Both the position numbers and the translations under genes were made by a program. This document shows, in pieces, positions 25,370-39,200 of a stretch of DNA of 64,000 nucleotides. The notes under the pieces were generated by a model. That model saw only the letters and a list, made by a program, of their open reading frames with translations. It had not been told where the DNA came from and ran no database searches. Position 1 is the stretch's first letter, and every line of letters begins with the position of its first letter. This DNA is from Chrysoperla carnea (Eukaryota > Arthropoda > Insecta > Neuroptera > Chrysopidae), in assembly GCF_905475395.1 (NCBI RefSeq), contig NC_058339.1, forward strand, positions 46,695,172 through 46,759,171, given 5' to 3'.

Positions 25370-25870
25370 TCAAATTGGATGAAATTTATGAAGTTTTGGA
25401 GGCAGCCACCTATGCCAAGCTTTTTTAACTGTATAATTAAAATTTTCATATGCGCAAAAAAGGGCGATTTCGGCCAAATCAACAATTTTCCACGTTATTT
25501 CAGAAAAATTTTCAATTTACACGAAAATAATACATTTTAGAGAAAAAATAGTTTGATCGTTCAATCAAAATAGGTGCAGAGATTGGTAGGAAATTTTATG
25601 CTAAACAAAACACGGGAAATTTTGCATTGATATATATTTTTCAGAAAATACGAAAGATAAGAAAAAGTTTATATATACAAATCGCTCGGAAATTTTAAGT
25701 CCGATTACTTCGGAGAAACCTTTTTTTCTCTAAAATGCATAGCTTTCGATTAAATTGAAAAAAGTTGCGAAAAAATGATAAGATTTTAATAAAAATGTGC
25801 TATTTTGTGCATAAGAAAATATTACTGCCTCCAAAACTTTAGTAAATCATATGTTTCTTCTAACTAGATA
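25370..25870. mobile_element. Degenerate fold-back element
   Basis: GTTTTGGAGGCAG near 25393 is matched inverted by CTGCCTCCAAAAC near 25829. Inside, TTTTCAATTTACACG and CATTTTAGAGAAAAA on the left reappear as complements on the right near 25730-25755, so the arms are roughly 240 bp and diverged. It has no coding capacity. This fits an old fold-back or MITE-type DNA transposon; the exact ends are uncertain. Confidence 0.6.
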
Positions 25871-26490
25871 GGAATAGTTTGTAAGATAAATACAGGTGAG
25901 GAATCAATGAAAGTCATTACTAAATTGAAACACTCTTGTCTATGAAAAAGGCAGAGTACTTAAGTGAAAATACTTATCATGTTTATCTACTGATTCGTGA
26001 TCCGAAAAGCCAGGTTTCTTTGATATATAACTATTGCGTGAGAAAATCCGTCTTAATTGATTTCAACAAACTTTCTTAATCCCAATGTTTCCACAGTGTT
26101 CCCTTAGTGCGAGGTATAAAAATATCTTTAGGTAGGTTTCCCACCTTCTGCAGAAATTAGGCTAAAACAACGATTTTCATCTAAACTAGTGACCAAAAAT
26201 GTATACACTCTTATAAAGTATAAGATGTTTTAACGCTTACTAGAGATTGAATTTAGCTGTTTTTGAGGTTTTAATCACACAACTTAACTCTTAATACTGT
26301 GGCGGGCATCTTTTTATTTTGTATATAATTTTTAAATATATCTACGCTGCTTTAACTTGAAAAATTGATATTCTTTGTGGATACATTATTCGATTTTATT
26401 TATTTACTTAGTATTACAAATTTAGAATATATTTTATTATATATTTTTACAACGTAAACAAGACTTTTGGAATTACTATTTACTATTTAC

Positions 26491-26660
26491 GACGCCTATC
26501 TGGGCGAGGTCTAAAATAAACAATTAAAATAATTGAAATTGTTTTCCATTACTTTCAATTGATTGAAAACAAAAGACAAAAAATTGAAAACAAAAGACAG
26601 CCTGATGCACAGTATAAAGTACGCAACGACCGAGGACTAGACCTCGCCTAGATAAGCGCC
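26491..26660. mobile_element. MITE-like element with ~22 bp inverted ends
   Basis: GACGCCTATCTGGGCGAGGTCT at the left is nearly complementary to CTAGACCTCGCCTAGATAAGC at the right end. The 120 bp between contain a direct repeat, ATTGAAAACAAAAGACA, in two adjacent copies near 26561-26596. No protein is encoded. Confidence 0.55.
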
Positions 26661-27290
26661 TTTTTTCCTGTTTCTTGAGGGCAAATCTTTACTCGAGTTT
26701 CATTTACTTGTTATATGGATTCGTGGAACGATGTTTTATTTTAAGTTCCTAAACCAAAATAAAAAACGAAATAAAAATAATAGAAATTTGGTTACATGAT
26801 TTTTACGGCATACAAATCCTTTAATATTTAATTTTAAAATGTTTAATTGAATTAACAATTGTTAACTTCACCACTCGACAAGATTGACGGTCTCCGGATA
26901 TTACACATGAAGAGCAAGCAAAATGGATTTCCAAATTATTGATAAAAAAAAATTTAATATACGAAATTTATTATAAGTATATGTAAATTCTTAAAAGTGA
27001 CTTGCTGGAAAGCAAAAGCTCAATGATTGGTTATAAATATCGGCATTACCGTTATTTGTAAGATAAAATACATGTTATAAGTTATCTATAATATAATCTA
27101 AAATGTGAAATATTCTGGAAGTCTGTATAATTAATGATTTCTAAACTATTACTTAAAATATATTTACATGATATACACAGGTTTTTTTGAATTCATCTAG
27201 AATTATAATAAATACATTCATTATTTTAAAAATATATACTTAAAATTATTGTCATTAATTGTGAGTCAGCAGTTTTAATATTTATTTATC

Positions 27291-30200
27291 TTAATGCATA
27301 TCAGGATTGTATCCTAAATTCTTTCGTTCTAAAAATAAATGAATTTCTCTGAAATTTGGTCTATCGGATTCATTTCGTTGCCAACATTCTCTCATCAAAT
27401 CATAAATTTCTTTTGGACATATAATTGGTGTTTGTAAAACAATCTGAAATTAAAATTGTTATTTAATAGTTAATATAAATAAATAAGTAGATTCTAAAGG
27501 AACGCAGCAAATAGAATTAGAAATCAAAGCAAATCAAAATCTCGCAATATGAGCAAATTTGACTTAAACCCAATACATGAAACTTGGTTAAGTGGAACCT
27601 GGATAAGTGAGAAACCTCCATAACTGAAAGTCATGCTGAGTTCCAACACTTTGGTACTGAATTACCTCTGTTAGTGGGACGAAGAAAAACCTCTTTATCT
27701 GGGATTCGTTTTTTCGATTTTATCGTCATGGTTACTTCTATAACTGAGACAGCGATTGAATTCTATACGCATTACGCATGAACCTATGTAACTCAGAACT
27801 GAGATAACATCGTTTTGTTTTTTTACTTGTTTACTTTACTTATATTTACTTAATCTTATTTTACCCACAAATTCCGCACTTTAGTAATTTTGAGCCTCAA
27901 TGACTTTCAGTTTTAGTTTTTCTTTACTATCATACGAATGGTTATTTGAAAAATGCTGAAACTGAAAAAAAGGCTCAAATCGTTATCAGCACGTGAAAAA
28001 CTGAAGTTAATATCCGTTTATGAAAGTATTCCAAAATCTACTCTTTGTAGAATAATTCAGAATAAAGATATAATTCAATCACAATGTTCTGAGGGACAAG
28101 GAAAACTAAAACGTGTACGTTTATCAGAATATCCTGAACTTGAACAGTGTTTCTAACATGGGTTAAGAAACTTCGTAACAAAAACGTTCCTATAAGTGAA
28201 CCGACGATTAAAAACAAGTCCCAGATTTCCCGAAAAGGCTCGGTATTCACAATTTTTGTAGCAGCAATGGTTGATTGGAAGGGCTTAAAAAAGAAAGGGT
28301 ATAGTTTTCAAAGCAATTTGTGGAGTAACGGTGTTGATGCTAACAAAAGTAGACAATGGATTGAAGACCTGTCAGTTTTTCTGCGCAATTATTCTGTTGG
28401 TGAATATTTAATTTGATAATACGTTAATATTTAATAATCGCATCTCTTTAACTGAAATAACGCATCTCTATTAATGGAACTCTCTGTAAATGAGACAGAT
28501 ATTTATAGCTGGATGTCTGAGATACTGGGTAAGTGGAATACCTCTATTAGTGAGACAAATTTGCAGGTTCCTTGATGTTTAACTTAACCAGGTTTCACTG
28601 TATCCATAAGATTAGTGCGGGATCTTTTGGACCAAGAAATTTGGTGAAATTAAATGATGAATTGTAACTTTAAATGGTTATACATAAAAAAGTAACGCAG
28701 TGAATAGTAGTAGAAACTACAAAAAAACCCATATGTGCGCTTAAATCAAAGGTTCATTTGCATAAAATGAAGAATTTTTACCTGTTTTCCATCATTTTGG
28801 TAATAATGTGATGCATTTTCTATAATTTTTTCATCACTTAATTCTTCAAACGGTTGCTCACGTGCAAATGTTAATATTTCCCATAATGTTACAGCAAAAG
28901 CCCAAATATCTGATTTTGTAGTAAATTTTCCCTAAAATAAAAAATATTATAAAAAAAACTAGAAGATTTTCGTTAGATTCTTATTTATAACATTATGCAT
29001 ACCAATAATATGCTTTCCCAAGCCATCCATCTTACGGGTAGAGGTTTCTCTTTAATACCCTCTAGTCGACAATAATCAGCCGAATACATTTCTCGACCAG
29101 TTCCTAAATCACTAATTTTTATTGCGTACTTCAATCCAACCAAACAATTTCTAAGAACAGAATTTTATCATAAATAAATACCTTTTGTTAAAATTAAAAA
29201 AAGAAAAAAAAAGTGGAAAAGTTTAATATACAATAAGGTACAAAGATTCGCAAGGAAAAAATGTTGATGGCAATCTGCGGTTATTTATCGTAGATATATT
29301 CTAATAACTAACGAACGATCGTCATAACTTAAAAATTATTAATTGAATAGGAAAAATTTATAAATTAACGTTTTTTAGTTAATCATTTTTATATTTTGAA
29401 TTATGGAATAGACAAACATATTGCACTCAAAAATTTTAATATCTCGCTGAAAAAAGTTTTTTGTAAAAAGTAGAATATTTCAGTCAAATTTGATGGTAGA
29501 TAGTTTATGATGTTAGATTTTCTATGATAAACTATCTAATTTTCCAAAGGTTCTGCGAGGCAGAAACTTTGAAAAATTATTTTACCATCTTTTCGAAAAC
29601 CTATAAATTTTCACCGAGGTACTAAATTTTTTAATATAAGGGTTTATTTATTTCTCTATTGTTTGTGTTTACTATATTAGAAAAGTGTTTAAAAAAAGTA
29701 GGAGAAAATCGTCATGAAAAACAAATGGAAACCTTTTAATTCAAATAAAATACTTAGAAATAATGTAGGCAGCATATTGTTGATACTAATTACAAGCAAT
29801 ATGATGTGAAAATTCTAGAAATTTACGACTATCGTAATATAATAAATTCTGTTAAAATATAATAATATTTTAAAAGGGATGAAGGGAACGACATTTTGAT
29901 AATATGGTGAACCTGTCTTTTGTTATATACCTATACCCTGTTATAAATAAGCAATCAAACTTCACAAATATGAAATCTATGTGTAACAGACTGTTCTGAC
30001 ATGTTTGTTCGCGTATTATCCATACTATACTAGAACACAGTAACAAACAAGAATATTAAGGAGAATGAAACAAATAAAATGGAAAATAGAATGCTCATAC
30101 ATGGGAAAGGTGTAAACTTTAATAATAATATGGAGGTGTACTGAAAAGGAATGTAATTATATATTTATAAATGATTTAACTTTAGTTACAGTAGGTTGTT

Positions 30201-33200
30201 GTGCTTCATTCAATATTTAAAATTCATATTTAATTTATTTTATATCGTCAAATAATTATATTCGTACAATATATTAGTCTAGCAGATAACGGCCAACAAC
30301 TAAGAGTAACATTTATTTATATATAACAGGTTGGCTGATAAGTCCCCGGTCTGACACATAAATGGCGTCGCTAGTATTAAATGCATATTATTTTTATATA
30401 GTACCAACCTTCAAATGATTCGTGTCAAAATTTGACGTCTGTAAGTCAATTAGTTTGTGAGATAGAGCGTCTTTTGTGAAGCAACTTTTGTTATTGTGAA
30501 AAAAATGGAAAAAATGGAATTTCGTGTTTTGATAAAATACTGTTTTCTGAAGGGAAAAAATACAGAGTCCGGAAACTCATTATCAAGCCAAGTTTTTGCT
30601 TCCACTGTATTTTTTCCCTTCAGAAAACAGTATTTTATCAAAACACGAAATTCCATTTTTTCCATTTTTTTCACAATAACAAAAGTTGCTTCACAAAAGA
30701 CGCTCTATCTCACAAACTAATTGACTTACAGACGTCAAATTTTGACACGAATCATTTGAAGGTTGGTACTATATAAAAATAATATGCATTTAATACTAGC
30801 GACGCCATTTATGTGTCAGACCGGGGACTTATCAGCCAACCTATTATTATAGAAAAATTACCAAAATTCAATTATTTGACTCTCCCCGACGCTTTTCCAT
30901 CAGATTTCTATCACCATAAATCAAACTCTCAATAAAAAAAGCAGCATTGAAATTGTCCCATTCCTTTAAGAGTGAGTTATAGATAACGCATACACAAGAG
31001 ACAAATATACGCTAAAGCAGATATGGGCGAGTTATTTTAAGTCGAAGTCACCATTGTTATAACTTTATTGTGTGCCATAAACTTTATTGTGTGTTTCTTT
31101 ATCCAAGTTTGCATTGCTCATAGAGGAGGAAGCGAGACGAGTATACGACTCTTCTACCTATCTCAGTTACTCTTATAGTAATGAGATACTTAGAAAAAAA
31201 ATGTTTTCTATGTCTTACTCGTGTTTTTGGTTGTCACTGGTTAGGTTATTACTGTCTTACTCGTTTGTTAGGTACAGAAGTTTGAGGGACTTCCCTAAGC
31301 CCACGTTTGGCCATGCCTGCGCTAAAGAACATTAAATTCTAACATTACCGCAGATGCAACAAAGTTTTATATAGCAGCTATATCTACAGGGGTGGAATAA
31401 GACGGATATTAAAGTTAAAGTAAAGCTATTCACAAGATTTCAAATAATTTATGAAATTCTTTAAAATATAAAGCTCAATAACTTGAGAAGTTTTAAAAAC
31501 AAGTGGAAAAAATAAATTAGGGCACTGACTAGTAATTTCGTTTTAAATAATAACGAACATTTGAAAACTTAAAAAGCACAAATTGTTTTTAGATACTCAT
31601 GCATCAACGTTTTTAGATACTCACGTATCGTCCTGACTATGCCAATTTTGGATTGCTAAAGGAGTTTAGTTATAATTTATAGATCATATCGCCTTCTATC
31701 AGTTTTTGAAAATACTATTATAGCACTTTACACAACTTTATTTGAAACTCTATTACCAATTTAAAGCAATTTAGTCTTATTTTAAACAAAATTATCCTTC
31801 CAAAGTTTAGGTTTTTTAATTTTTAACAAAATATTTTACTGAGTCGTTTTTGTAATTTTAATGCCATAGATTTGTCTATTAAAAATCGTGATGGACAAGC
31901 ATGGAGGCGCATGTATTTCAGTATTGAAGTTAAGCATAATATTTAAAGAATAGGTACTTTCTGAAAACTTGTAAAAACAAGAAATTATCTGAAGAAATTA
32001 GAAATAAGGAATTACTTTTTTGTAGAAAGGTAGAATCAGATAGAAAGTTACGAGCACCTCGTTTTTAGCCATTTCAGAAGAGACTAGTACAATCCTTTAT
32101 TAGTTTCAGAAAATTTTGAATACATAAAAGATAGTGGTTCAAAACTTAAAATAACCAGTTAAAACAAATTATCAAATTCAAATTCCAAATTTTTACTTTT
32201 GTTCTAAAAGTCTGTATAACTTAGAAGTAGAGGTCCGTGCAATAAACGTAAAAACGTTTTAAGAGATATTTGTTCCTGAAAAGTTTTGAGTAATATAATA
32301 AATAATAGTATTTATCTCTTCGACAGTTTTCGTTATATAGATAATAACGTTATATAGTGTTATTATCTGAGATGGCAATTTTAAAACCATCGGGCTTAAT
32401 TTTTACCATTTTCTACCTATCTATAGGGATGCTATACCTCTACAATGATCAACTACTGAATTTAACTAATTTTTTAAAACACTTTTAGAATCTAAAAGTG
32501 AAACAGAATAGTTGTAAAAAAGTAATAGAAAGGATTAAGTTATGTTTGATATTAAAACCGTAATTTGTAATTCTATAAACACTAAACATACTGCACATTA
32601 TATTTGTCAAATATCATATGTACCTTACACATCGCATACTTTTTAATTAAGCTTGCGATCTTTAAAAAGCCAGATGTGTCAACAAAATATTATATAAAAC
32701 GAATCTTTGTACGTGATCAGAAAAACAATATCACAAGTGTTTTACTGTTAGGTAAAACAACATTGGTGTTATTTTACTGGTTTAAGACTTTTTTTTACAA
32801 GTAATGTATATGATCATAAGTTATGTAATTAATTTAAAAAAGGGTTCGTTATATACTCACCTTGTCGCCAAGTCTCTATGTACAAAATTTAACGATTCAA
32901 GATATTTCATTCCTGAAGCAATTTGTGTTGCCATGTAAATAAGGCAGCCATAACTGTTAAAAACAGAAAATGAAAACAATATTACAAGTTAAGTAATAAG
33001 TGGGTAATAAATTATAAATGTTTATATACATATATGACGCTCAATAATAATTAGTCTGTGATATGAATGTTAAATGAAAAAGGGGTTGTTTAGTATTCTG
33101 TACTATTTCGATCTAAAGATTTTTTTCAGAGCTACTTTAATTAATAGACAATTCACACAAAATGGATCGCATAAAGGAGACTACAGAATTCGCATGAAGA

Positions 33201-36200
33201 ATAGCTCAATTGGTTGAAAATTTGGTGGAAGGTATTATTAACATACTAATTCAATGTTCACCAAATTGTGTAGTGAACATTTTTGAAGATATTTAATGCC
33301 AAAGACACCTATCCCTTTATGAGCTAGATTCGAGTATTTTCAAGTTATAAGGGATCAAATTCATCGTAATTAAACTTTGGAATCAAAACACTTTTGTCAA
33401 ATTCAAATAAAAAAAAAACGAATTAATGCAATTTAACATTCATTTTTATGTGACAAATATAGGGAATACATCAGAGAGTTGTTTTAGGGTGAGCCACATC
33501 ATTTTCTTGATTGGAGTTTTCTCTGTTTATCGCATCGAAATTCATATTGAGCAATGATTCGCTGGGTTATTTTACTGTGTCTTTGTGTCTAGCATAATCC
33601 AGGAAACACAAAACAATGGCTACATGTGTACATGTGTTCAGATCTCGTATACAAGCCTGGCATGTAATAGACTAACATTCAGCTTCAGAAATCTAAAGAA
33701 GACCTTTGATTCTTAAAAATCCTTCTACATTTTTGTGAAATTTAATTGGACGCTAGTAGTTTTTTAAATCATTTCTGAACTTAAGTAATATGCGAGAATT
33801 GATCCCTTTAAACTTCGAAACAATGTCATAGGAACAGGGACTTTTGACCGCAAATATCACAAAAACTATTCACTATATAACTTTAAGCTCATCGACGCTT
33901 TTAATCAGCATCGTTAGTTAGCAGTTCTGTTCTAAATTATTCTAACTAGAAATGGTTTGCCAACTTTATTTACAGTTGGTTTAATCACTATTACTTCGTA
34001 TTCTGTCATTAAATCATAGTGAGCTTGGAATTTGCGAAAATATGTCGTAACGAAGAATCGAAGAATCCACAAGATTCATTAAAAAAACCGCCAATAAGAA
34101 AGGGCGTAAGTGTGTTGCGTCAAATGTGTCCTATTTCGAAGGCTACAAAAGATGATTTGTGAAACGTATAGTTTTTTTATTACCTTAATGTGTTTGCAGC
34201 TGGTGCTAATGGCGACGCTGTTTCAGCTACATGTTCTTGTAGAAACTGGAATAGATCGCCATGCTCAGAATACTCAAGAACTGCACAAATTGGTTCTTCA
34301 TTCAAACAACCGCCTAATAATTTAACAACATTTGGGTCATTTATTGTTGCCAAAACTTTAATTTCCAATACAAATTCGTGCCTAGTTGTTTCTGAACAAT
34401 CATGGCGTAATGTTTTAACAACTACCAATTTACATTCACTGCTGTCTACATAATCTGGAAAATTTCTCACTTCACATACGTGAATTTCACCAAATTGCCC
34501 ATCTCCCAATTTATGTAAGAAACGTAACTCTTCTCTAGGAAAGTTTATAACCTCGATATGATGATAGTTTTGATCACATGGCGGTGTGTTCATATGCTCA
34601 TTTGTATTTAAAGGTAATCTAAAAGGTGTTGATGGTATGCTAGTAATCACTGGTGGTGGAATAACAGGGGGGCTACTACTCAATACTTCAGAAGTGGCGT
34701 AATACTTTTCAGGTGGAGGAGGAATTGGTGGAGGTTTAGGAAAAAAGTTGTGGATAGGAGGAGGTACACGTGCTGGTGTAGGAGGGGGTAATGAAAAATG
34801 TGAATTAATTGATTGTTCGGTTAATGATATGTGTGGAATTGCATATTCTTGACATACTATATCGGGAACATCTGAAATTCATAAAAAATGTTTAATAAAA
34901 ATTGTACGCACCTTCGAAAAGTGGCCCAATTTTTTGTTAAATAAATAATACATTCAATTTCTGATAGCTCCTCAGGACTTAGCCATGCGTTTTTATTTTT
35001 CAATAGTTATTTTTCATTATAACTTTAGTGCTAGCACCTTAAAGTCTTAGTTAGTCTTTATCGTACTCTTTAGGTTGAAATTATTTAAAAATATCATTGG
35101 TTTTCTGTAAGACGTCTAATTTAAGTTAAAATATAATTGGTCGTAAACATTTTCGGGCCAATAACTATCTACAAACAACTGAGAAATTTTTGTGTTGTCG
35201 TTTTATCGAAAGCCAGAGGTCTGAAGTAGAAATCATAACCATTTGAAATTTTTCAAACAAACGCAATTGAACAAAGAAAAACATTCTCGTTCTGCCAAGA
35301 AAATTATGGTTTTCAAGAATGTGTTTCATCTACTTCTGATAAACTTACGGAAAAAAGAAAAATGTTGTACAATTTAAGAAATGGACTAAGTGGCTGGTTA
35401 TCACAAGGTTAATAAATGCATGATAGGACATTGTTTTTCTAGTTTATCACAGCTATTAAAACGATGTATAAGAAAAAAAAATTGAGCACATTATACCTAT
35501 AGAATATTTTAAATTTATTATTTACCTGTGTAGTCTGGACTGTGACCGTATCGTGTATCCGATACTCGTCTATCAGATGCTGTTACTAATGATGTAACAT
35601 TATTTGTATACATATTTAGATGATATGGCTCATGATACATTCCTCCGGGTACATTTCCTTGTGTTTTCTCCATTGTTCCATCATCTTCATCGCCTAATGC
35701 CACCTGTCCATATACACGACCGTTAGCATGAACATTTACTCGCATCTGAAGTTTCTACGTGCAACGGAACACATGCATTTTGCCAGGCATTCAATATAAT
35801 AGTAGGCAAAAATACAAACAACATACGAAAAACAAAAAGCAACAAAATAAATAAATACATTCAGAAATACGGATCGTACAAATACATTTTTTTTTGTTAA
35901 ATATAAAAACGGGGACGCCAATGATTTCCAAATGATTAGGGTATTGTAAAAAATAATTAACCTGCACTATTTTAGATGTGTGTTCTCTAACATACAATAA
36001 ACTTAAAAGTTCTTAGCGCAGGAGCTGCGTTAGGTAAGAATTCCCTCAAAAAATTCATACCAATTATTGTCTCTGGGTCTGTTAAATGACCACCATTATC
36101 TCCCAATTTATCGCCGTTAGGTTATTTTGCGTGTGACTGGATGGAACTCTAGTGCTTATTTAACGTCTATTGGCAAGCAAGAAAAGTTTTGAAAACGGGG

Positions 36201-39200
36201 GGCTACAGTAACAGGTACTATCTCGGTATAAATTAATTTAAACCACACGTTTATGTGAACATTTTGCTTATTTCTACTAGGGAGCACATACCTAAAACAG
36301 TTCAGGGCAATTCTGAAACACCCCATATAGTACCCTGTAATGACCGTATTAGGATTTACATTGGTAAAGAGAAAACCAACTATAAATGGGTTTATTTTTT
36401 AAAGGGCAGATTTTTTTGGTCTGATGTCCTATGTTTTTTTGCCAAACCTGCACACTCTGTGAAAATAAACCTTGAAACTGTTGCATTCATTACATCAAAG
36501 TTTGTGTTTGTGCATACGTAAAAGAAATAAAACAAATTCCATGCAATTATTATGTTCTAAATTATTACATTTTTTAAGAAAAAGTGAGTTAAAATGTACG
36601 TAAACGAAGATTAAATATAAAACCCGATGAAAATATAGCGATAATTAATTTCCTCCGATTTTTTAAGAGCATAGACTAGGTATTTGAAAAAAATTCATCG
36701 ACAAAAGTTGAAGGATTTGTGTGTTATTAATTAAAGTCACACTTTGCATTTTAAAATCCAAAACTTAATTTTTCTTTCCTAGTCTCTATCCTGAAAAACC
36801 GGCTGGTCCGATACTTATTGGACACAGGGTATATATTTTTTTTCATATTTGAATATATTGACTCACCTTCATATTAAAAGTAACACGTTTATCGGCACCA
36901 AAAGCTGTTGGTAGCACTGTATGTCCAGTGGCTGATTTTAATCGTCGATTGCGTACGATAATAAATAAAATCGCACCAACCAATACTAAAATTATTATTG
37001 TTAAAATACCAATCACGACACCAATATATTGTTTAGAATCTGCATTTGATCGTCGGCTTTCTGTGGATACTGAAAAAAAATAATTAATCATTTTTAAGTT
37101 TATTCATATTTCGAATTCATATTTCTCTTGATAAACAATTTTCTATATGTTACCAATTATATTTCGATCTTTTTTTGGGTTTGTTGGTTTATGTACTTCA
37201 TCTCTCTGTAATGGATATTCTTTACTGCTGTCTTGAGGTTGAACTTTCGGTGTTAAAATTGATATAGATTCAGTTTCTTCTTCAGTAAAATTACCCACTG
37301 GTATTGCTGTAAAAAATACAATTTCATATATAAAAAATTATCCTTTATTACATTAGAATAATGTTACTTTGTATTGTGAGATAAAATACAATATTATAGG
37401 TATTTTTAAACCAAGTGGAAACTAAATATAAAAAATTTATATTTTTATGAATACTGGTGTACATACATAACAAGTATTTACAAAACGATTTAAAAAGTAC
37501 TTTGGCTGCTGGTTTTCTCAAAAATTTTACCTTAACATGTAAATGGTCTCGGAACACTAAAATAAATTCGTTAGATTTATCGTTTATTAACTTTTCAAAT
37601 AACGGCCATCCCTATGTATATTATAAATGTGAAAGTACTGAATGGATTTGATTGAAACTCTACACTAATATAGCTCTTATATCATACTAACACATGAGCT
37701 ACAATTTATAAAGACATATATATAAAAAAAATTAATTAAATTCAGTCTGAAATTTCACTGCGTCATATATGAGCATCATTTTGAACAAAAAATTAAACAT
37801 TTCTGTAAAAATGGAAACGTAAAAATGGTAAAAATACAATTAATGGCCATCTGATATACTCAATGAATTATGACTATTGTACATCTAATAAAAAAATTGA
37901 AAACTGTACATATATTTTACATATGTAAAACAATCCCTATCCCAATTTCGAGTGTTATGGAGGATGATAAGTGAGAGGGTAAACCACAAGTTTCTACGGG
38001 TTATGAATAGAGAAATTGACTCAAGATAGCACATCTTGCATACGATTTTAGTTGATATCTCAAAAAATTACTCGTCCAATCGTCAAAGAGTCTTGAATTT
38101 GTATTGTTTTTGAGCCAATATTTAAAAAAAAAAAAACTTTTGCCCGAATTGGAGACAAAATAATTCCCTCAATCAAAAAAACATCAAATTTTTTTTTGGG
38201 AGATATTTCCAGTTACTTAAAATAGTTGATTCCTTTTCGTTTTAGCGCGTAAACATGACACGAAGAAATATAAGTACATCTTGATAAAACAAACTTATCT
38301 AAGACTTTTTGCCCACCATGCAGGGCTAGCTACTAGCGCATACAAGGGATTGGTATGATCAAAAATAAAAAGTGCTTGGTAATAGAATCAAATTTCGATA
38401 TTTTGGACTGAAATCGAAACAATATTTCCATATATTCTTCTAAAAGTGCTGTTCCAGTTAAAAATAAATCGATGTAAAAACAGCTTTATGTTTCCTATCC
38501 ATAGTAGATGAGCGAAATGTGTTACGAGCATAGTAACATAGGAATTGTAAGAATGATTTAAAGACGAAAAGACCATTTGTGGCGGTCGGTATAAAATGGA
38601 ACTATATTTGAAATGAGAAAACGAAACCATTAATCTCCATCGTCATATATCAAGACTGTCGTTTTCAGTAACAACACAAACATTGTATCGATTCGGTTAT
38701 CAAAGTATAGTAGTGAAAACAACTATAAGTATTATTGTAAATGTATAAGAGTACAATGAAACACAAGAAGTAACATTGTCGAAGTAAAGTCATCCGCCAC
38801 CTTACAATTCATTGGTTTGTGAAAATTTTTCATTTAACCTTTACAATACGTTATGTTCAATGTTCAAAGTGGTGAACTAAGTTGAATATGCTATTTGTCA
38901 ACGTACTACAAAAAAATAAAACTAGGACTAAAAGTTTATAACAAACAAAAGAAAAACACGTACTACTGTGTTTGTATTTTTTGTTAATGCTCTTATAAAA
39001 AAGTTTCGCCAACTAAAAAAAATACCTATTTTGCTTTGAATATCTAATATAAGAAAAGTTTTTCATGTATAGTCTAGGTATATGTGGTTGAAAAGCATAT
39101 TATAATGGTCTACTTTTTGGATCTTCGATATAAAGGCCAGGTTTATTTAAACCTTTGTTCAGGTTCCCTGGGTAAGGATTTATTTAATATTAAATAATAC

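Larger units (their letters stand above)
18074..27290. other. Intergenic between Nup85 and Ddr, repeat-rich
   Basis: No protein gene is recognisable in these 9.2 kb. From 18074 to about 21600 I see only AT-rich sequence with short meaningless frames. Then come a family A copy, a family B array, a second family A copy with a nested insertion, a (TA)n tract at 23347-23368, a degenerate fold-back at about 25370-25870 and a small inverted-repeat element at 26491-26660. The last 600 bp lead to the 3' end of Ddr. Confidence 0.6.
27291..34871 (-). other. Ddr cytoplasmic linker and tyrosine kinase domain
   Basis: The exon 34871-34184 opens with a proline-rich linker ([11 protein letters not shown], then [16 protein letters not shown]). 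The kinase starts at [13 protein letters not shown] with glycine loop [10 protein letters not shown] and VVVK as the ATP lysine. HRDLATRN, the catalytic loop, is split across the 32861/29150 splice. The metal-binding motif is DLG (29102-29110), not DFG. The activation loop has YSADYC where vertebrate DDRs have a DYY pair, so one autophosphorylation tyrosine is a cysteine (29069-29071). [18 protein letters not shown] and the final [11 protein letters not shown] are typical of the family. The catalytic Lys, HRD Asp and metal-binding Asp are all kept, so activity is plausible. Confidence 0.92.

Noticed and set aside
30450-30720. Two mirror-image open frames of 74 codons
   Set aside because: They are the two arms of the mariner palindrome read from both sides, not two genes.
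31087-31335. 82-codon open frame in a Ddr intron
   Set aside because: No recognisable motif; Ser/Tyr/Leu-rich composition expected by chance.
36255-36521. 88-codon open frame in a Ddr intron
   Set aside because: No family resemblance and no splice sites fitting Ddr phase; it lies on the opposite strand to the gene.
38388-38630. 80-codon minus-strand frame that might be an extra Ddr exon
   Set aside because: The flanking exons 40071-40278 and 37154-37306 already join in phase as in vertebrate DDRs, and the frame does not look like a receptor stalk.
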